From: Ligustrum vulgare | Lineage: Eukaryota; Streptophyta; Magnoliopsida; Lamiales; Oleaceae | Assembly (NCBI GenBank): GCA_963555705.1 | Contig: OY743172.1 | Location: 24,675,446 to 24,739,445, forward strand | DNA: 64,000 bases | Direction: 5' to 3' | Part shown: one piece after another, positions 58,766 through 64,000 of the stretch | Layout of the letters: every line of letters begins with the position of its first letter | How positions within the stretch are numbered: position 1 is the stretch's first letter | The notes under the pieces: generated by a model | Seen by the model: the letters and a program-made list of their open reading frames with translations, nothing else | The model's database searches: none | What the model was told of the DNA's origin: nothing | Position numbers and translations under genes: made by a program

Positions 58766-60934
58766 TTTTTGTTGAGTACGATATTTAGAATAAGATTATG
58801 ATTCCATTAATAACTCTTTTGTTTGGCCATGATCAATATAACCTCCATTTTAATTTATTTTCCACAATCCTATTATTTGATGCACAAAATGGGACGAGAA
58901 CAAACATGTATTTAATTAAAATTATTATTGACAACAAGTACACAGTTACTAGCCGAAGATAAGACCTTAATTTTGTACATGTAAAATCAAGAGCTAGACA
59001 CAAATTTTCTATAGCTAAATAATTACATTCACATTGATTCAGTTGCCTATTAAGATAGTAAATTTCTCTTTTTTCACCAATTGGTCTTCTTGAGCAATCA
59101 TTCTGACTGTAGAGTCTATTGGCTTTCCTTGAATGGGTGAGATCAACACTAGTTAGCTGAATAAGTATGTCTTCATGCTGTTAAAAGTCTTTTGATGTTC
59201 TTCTTTTCAGACGAATTCGTCCTAATTTTTTAGTTTTAGAAGAGGTGAAAAAACTTTTGTTCACCTTGCACAATTGGAAATTGTTAACTTATTTTAAGTT
59301 ATATTTATTGGCATTTTCTATTTTCCTACATGTTTGTAATTTGATAAATTTAGTTTATTACTACATATTTTTATTTAGTAATTTATTAAGTTTAATTAAA
59401 TTACTTAAATATTTCTTGGACTTAATATTGTCTTTATCTCCTATATATTGTGATAATATTTGTTGCTTATCTTCTATGATAATGATCAAGAAATATTGTG
59501 ATAATATTTTGGAGATAATGTTTGTTACTTATCTTATATGATAATGATCAAGAAACATTGTGATAATATTTTACTTGGCTTGAAATTCTATCTTTATCAC
59601 TTATAAGTATTTTGATTATATTTTAAGTCTTGGTAAAATATTCTAATTGGCCGAGTATAATATTGAAATCATAATCTCGAAATATTGATATTGTTATCTT
59701 GTGATTTTGGTAAATGTCGTGGTAATATATTTTGTGATTATTCTTGACACTCAAGCTTATCCAAGATATGGTAAATGTCTTCTTGATATGGTCAAGAATA
59801 TTTCAACCTTATCTTTGCATATGGTAAGATTATGAGGTCAAAAATCTTGATTAGAGAGAATATTGTGTTGGCCGAAAATATGGTGATAAATATCAAAGTT
59901 TATCACTTGATTGATAAATGGTAAGATCGTTTATGATTATCATTATTTATGGTAAGATTTATTTAAGGATAATTATCTTACCTTTTACTAATTATCTCTA
60001 CCATATTTTGCAGGTAGTAGAGATCTTGTGCAATAAGGAAACTTGGGAGTCAAGTAAACCTAATTGCACTATAAAGAGAAGAAAAACGAGACGTTTTTCT
60101 TAAGACGTGAAAATACAGAAAAACCGTGTGGTGCTTACAAAAAATACACGCCCACTTTAGAAGTCCTAAAGTCTATTTTCGTATGTGCACAAATACAAAA
60201 GCCTTCAATTGAGTTGTGACTTCAATACTCCAGGAGGAGGATTCAATCACTTAGAGAAGGAATAATTTCAGCGTGAAGATCAAACGGGAGGTTTGGATCA
60301 AAATCGAACGGGAGTTCGTGTTGCTGAAAAGTGTTGCAGAGTCAAAGAAAACTACTGAAGAGTGGTGGGACGCCATCTCACATTACATGCCACAGAAGGA
60401 TCAGGGAGTGATCTATTTCTTGGATCTTTGATAAAGTCTATGCGTAGATTTATCATGTAGTTTAAATTGATCTGTATAAACTCTTTCCTTATATAGTGAT
60501 TGGTTTTTGTTCGCAAGATGCGAACCGTGAGTTTTTCCTGTTAGGGTTTTTCCCACGTTAAGCTCAAATTATTGTGTTCTTGTCTATTTACTATTCCGCA
60601 CAATTTATTCTGATTGTTTACGTTTTACTATCTAGACGAATCTGCCTGAGCAAGATTCATCGGTACTGCGCTAAAAAAAACTTAACGAATTACTATTAAC
60701 TGGTTACTGTCCAGACACATCTGTGACAGTCCATTATTAAAAGTTAGACAACCTCAAAATTTCAAAAATAAAAAGTCTTAAAAAGGTAACATGTCCCAAA
60801 AACTTTTATGTATTAAGAAACCCAGAAAGTTAACTAAATTTACACCAAATACGTACTTTAAAATATTCAACTTTAATTTGTATTGCCTCATTTGTTTAAA
60901 TGAACGTTTTAATTGGTAAATATGGTCTTCTTTT
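58766..60934. other. AT-rich spacer, possibly an old copia LTR
   Basis: No gene seen. A near-duplicate of about 55 bases (ATATTGTGATAATATTTG... then ATGATAATGATCAAGAA) lies at 59445-59560. The stretch 60480-60680 (TTAGGGTTTTTCCCACG, then GTGTTCTTGTCTATTTAC) resembles the R-U5 end of copia LTRs, but no matching start or TSD could be found. Confidence 0.35.
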
Positions 60935-61310
60935 TTAGCAATTTGGTCACTATATCATCTACATAAACCTCAATGAAATCACCAATTGTGTCATGAAAGA
61001 TCAAATTCATTTCCCTCTGATAAGTAATCCTAACATTTTTAGGCTGAATGACATGACTACTAATTCATAGCATCTTAAAGCCCTTAGGCATCTGAAAGTA
61101 GTCTTATGTACGTCTTCTTCTACTATATAAATTTGATTATACCTTGAATAACTATCCATAAAAGAACATATAGTGCGTCCAACTGTGGATCGACTAAAGA
61201 ATCTATGTCTACATTGGGTATTCATTTTTAGGCATACCAAGATTTAAATTTCTAAAGTTTATGCACACCCTTATTTTACCATTCTTCTTAAAGACATGTA
61301 CAATGTTAGA
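60935..61310 (-). pseudogene. Ty3/gypsy reverse transcriptase remnant
   Basis: Minus-strand pieces in RT order: FKKNGKIRVCINFRNLN (about 61290-61240), SFMDSYSRYNQIYIVEEDVH then KTTFRC (about 61175-61095), LRALRCYELVVMSFSLK (about 61085-61035), and after a frameshift MNLIFHDTIGDFIEVYVDDI (about 61010-60950) with the YVDD catalytic site kept. Stops and shifts make it dead. It ends abruptly at 61310, where an LTR begins, so the LTR inserted into this older element. Confidence 0.85.
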
Positions 61311-64000
61311 TGTTCACTAAAATTATGTACCGCAAGTGCACGATTCGTGTTCAAATAGTAAAGTGATGAGATGTTATCATACCCACGAGGATTGACTAAT
61401 TTATAACTAAACTTATTGATTTCATTTTAAATGAAAAGTCAAGTGATACAAAAGTTTGGTTTGATGTTGAATTCTTAACAAAGTAACATAATTAAAGACA
61501 TAACAATATAAAAAATAGTTAACCAAAGTAAATTTAGTTTTCTTAACCACACTAATTTCTTCTTTCAAAAATCAATTAGTATTAGTTAATCAATTAACCA
61601 AATTACATGGGATATTCTAAGTTCAACCTTGTAGCGCCCCGAGTTCTAAATACCCGATTCACCACATCATTGTCTGGTCTAAACTTTTAAATAATATTTT
61701 AGCGGAAGAAATAGCTGAAAATTCATTTTTGACAACCTTAAATAAACTATAATGATTGATAAAATTTGAAAACATCTATGAAACAATTCAAAATAATAAA
61801 TCGAACCATTAATATTACAAACATTTAATAATGTCATAAATTCTCAAATAATTGAGAATCTCAAAAATATTCAACGTTTGAAAAATACGGATCATCAAAA
61901 TAAGATTTTCAATTATTTAACGACTATCGCCACAATCGTCCATCACTTGCCACCCACTCCGAAATCTGCAAATATTGTTAAAATAGAAACGAGCATTTCA
62001 TAGAAATACTCAGTAGATTCATCACCAATTAATTAATCTACATTATAATTGAATACATAAACGCAGACTCTTTAGAAATCATAGGGTGTGGGTAGTCTCT
62101 TCTCGTGCATTAAAGCACATGACTTCTCTTTGAAAAATCATAGGCTCTTTAAATCATCGGGTGTGGGTAGTCTCGTCTCGTGCACTTAAAGTACGTAAGT
62201 TATGCATAACATTATCATTTATCTTGCAAGATATTCTCTTCTTTCTTTTTCATGCATAAAAACATATAAGTTATGACAAGCATAACAACATAAATATTTC
62301 TGAAGAAATATATTCTCATCTCTTTTCATAAAAAGGATTTTCACATAAGTCACATAACATACACATTCACATGCAATCAGAATTTAAATCAATTAATAGT
62401 GGACGAGTCTACCTTAAACTTAACGAGTGTGGTTGAGCGGGAATGACTTCAATCTTTAAAATCTCCGTATGCCTGACGATCCACAAGCGGCTAGACTACT
62501 GGCGCATGGAGGCTACGCGGTTAGTAAGGGGCAACGAAAAGGAGTAGAAAATAGGGCTCGATTTGCGCAAAGTGGAGGGTAGATTTCGAATATTCTCCGG
62601 CGATAAAGGTTGGGATCAAGGTAAGTATATGGGCTCAATCCAAAACCTAGGTTTTCCTGTTCATTTGGGCCTAACTGGTTGAGGACTCGAAGTGGGCAAT
62701 GGTGGTCTTGAGATGAAGTTTGGTGCGTGGAGTTGTGAAGATTGGTTTTGATTTTCTTGGTTTATTTATGTTCTTGAGTGAAGATTTGGTTCAGGATTGG
62801 AGTTGGGCTGTCCGGTGGGTTGTGAATGTTTCGGTGGTTGGGCTATGGAGATGGAGGTGGCGGCTTGGCAGTGGACTAGTGGTGTACGGTGGTATAGGTG
62901 GTGATGTAGTTGGCTTGTAGATTGGTTGAGTCGACAATGGTGGTTTTGTGTAGGTTGTGGTTTGGGTTGGTGACCGGATGTTGAGGTGGTGAAGGGTGGT
63001 AGGTGGTGATGATGATGATGATATAGGTGGTGCGATGAGGCAGTGTTGATAATGGTGGTGATATTTGGGTTGCGAGGTGTTCAGATTATGGCAATAACAG
63101 TAGTTTGGTTGTGGCTTGGCTTGGTCTTAGGCGATGGAGATGGAGGTGAGTGACATTGGCAACTTGGAGTTGTGAATGGAGTTCAAGCAGAGGAGGTGGA
63201 GGAGGTTACCTGGCTGGAAATCAGTGTTGTGGCCTGGAGTGCTGAGTTTCAACCATGCAGAGGGAGAGAGGATGGTGATGATGATGCTAAAGAGTGAGTT
63301 GGAGGGGTCGGTGATGAATAATGGAGTGGGTTGTGTAGTGTGTATGAGAGTTTTATAGGTATGAGATTAATTTAGTTGGTAGTATGGAAATCTTGACAAA
63401 CAATACACAGAATTCGAAAAAAATCATACGCGTGAATCAACTGAGTCGGAAAAATTGAATTTGATAAAAAATGAGCTTGACACAATTTGAAATTTAAAAA
63501 TGATTTTGGAATTAAAGAAAATAAATGAATAAATAAATAAATAATTAAATAATTAAATAATCTTAGAAACTCAGAATTTAATTAAAATTGAATTGACTCA
63601 ATATTTCTCGACTCGGCTAGACAAATTCGTCACGACTTTAAATTAAAAATAGGTGAGATTGCTGCGGCACATTTTTCATAATTATTTAATACGTGAAATT
63701 TTCTTGATCGCTACAAACCTAACATGTGTAGTAACTTCCAATCACAACATAAAATATTAACAAACATTTGGAAGTTACATAAACATAAAACAACATTCAT
63801 ACTCAATAAAACATAAACATAAATAACCCAAAATCCAAAAACAACCTAAAATGATTAAGTGGAGTTAAACTGGTTAAACATTCCAACAAAAAAATTTAAC
63901 CTGTAATAACATAACAAAACACTTACTAAAATAAAAATATCACTTAAACATCTAATATACTCATTTAAATAAAAATTTAAATAAAGATCACAAACAAAGT
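61311..64000 (-). mobile_element. Gypsy-like LTR, incomplete at the window edge, split by a nested LTR
   Basis: Reading minus, its end (GTGCACTTGCGGTACATAATT...GTGAACA) matches the end of the solo LTR at 47296-48984; 61311-61629 and 63716-64000 align with it around the nested insert. It lacks the forward copy's start within the window, so solo versus full-length is unknown. The putative TSD on the left is TTAGA (61306-61310). Confidence 0.75.
61630..63715 (-). mobile_element. Nested solo LTR, TGTAGCG family, minus strand
   Basis: It runs from TGTAGCGCCCCGAG to GATCGCTACA, 2086 bases, between repeats AACCT (61625-61629 and 63716-63720). Reversed, it matches the family at 37786 and 38387: same start, same hairpin (61991-62011, one mismatch in the stem), same GCAGATTTCGGAG block and same GGGGCGCTACA end. 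It lacks the long AGTCCC array. A 70-base near-duplicate with GGGTGTGGGTAGTCTC lies at about 62083-62180. GGTGGTGATGATG-rich frames at 62720-63358 are repeats, not genes. Confidence 0.85.

Noticed and set aside
59245..60720. Complete copia solo LTR
   Set aside because: The right part looks like an R-U5 end, but I could not find a TG start paired with a CA end and matching 5-base flanks.

Overview
This is a stretch of an AT-rich plant nuclear genome, probably a dicot. The evidence is one intact chloroplast-type ferredoxin gene with a 5'-UTR intron, plant-specific LTR retrotransposon types (copia with a Met-tRNA primer site, SIRE-like LTRs, a gag-only TR-GAG element), MITEs with classic target-site duplications (TSDs), and no bacterial-style gene packing. 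Beyond the ferredoxin I see no other intact host gene. The rest is transposon layers and gene remnants.

Layout. 1-1435: 3' end of a Ty1/copia element (pol C-terminus, 3' UTR with a CCGGTT-rich MITE, LTR). 4162-6330 (minus): ferredoxin gene, with a 9-bp-TSD MULE-type MITE (6611-7766) just upstream of its promoter. 7.9-8.6 kb: small fold-back elements and a Stowaway-like MITE. 9632-12797: 3.2-kb solo LTR. 13.6-21.2 kb: remnants of at least one RRM-type RNA-binding protein gene and other exon-like pieces, split by a SIRE-like solo LTR (15410-17185) and MITEs. 21931-23011: Harbinger-type element (TSD TTA). 23046-31479: complete copia element with 1.4-kb LTRs about 1% different, TSD ATTTT and a thoroughly broken pol. 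34.7-35.9 kb: element carrying a six-unit minisatellite. 37786-43456: solo LTR with a second solo LTR of the same family (38387-41395) nested inside it, each with its own TSD. 47296-48984: gypsy-like solo LTR. 49075-54863: 5.8-kb LTR element with a non-coding interior. 55490-58117 (minus): TR-GAG element with an intact gag and LTRs differing at 1 base. 60.9-64 kb (minus): a gypsy reverse transcriptase remnant invaded by an LTR that is itself invaded by another solo LTR (61630-63715).

The most informative structure is at 47.3-58.8 kb. Three different LTR elements, each with a perfect 5-bp TSD, sit in one three-exon plus-strand reading frame. Removing the elements and one TSD copy each rejoins the frame at the LARD and TR-GAG sites, leaving three in-frame stops and two short introns with GT-AG ends. 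The gene is not recognised.

How parts work together: the non-autonomous elements (decayed-pol copia, LARD-like element, TR-GAG, solo LTRs) cannot supply their own enzymes, so young LTRs imply helper elements elsewhere in the genome. All coordinates and TSDs were read by eye; family names come from motif recognition and were not checked by database search.
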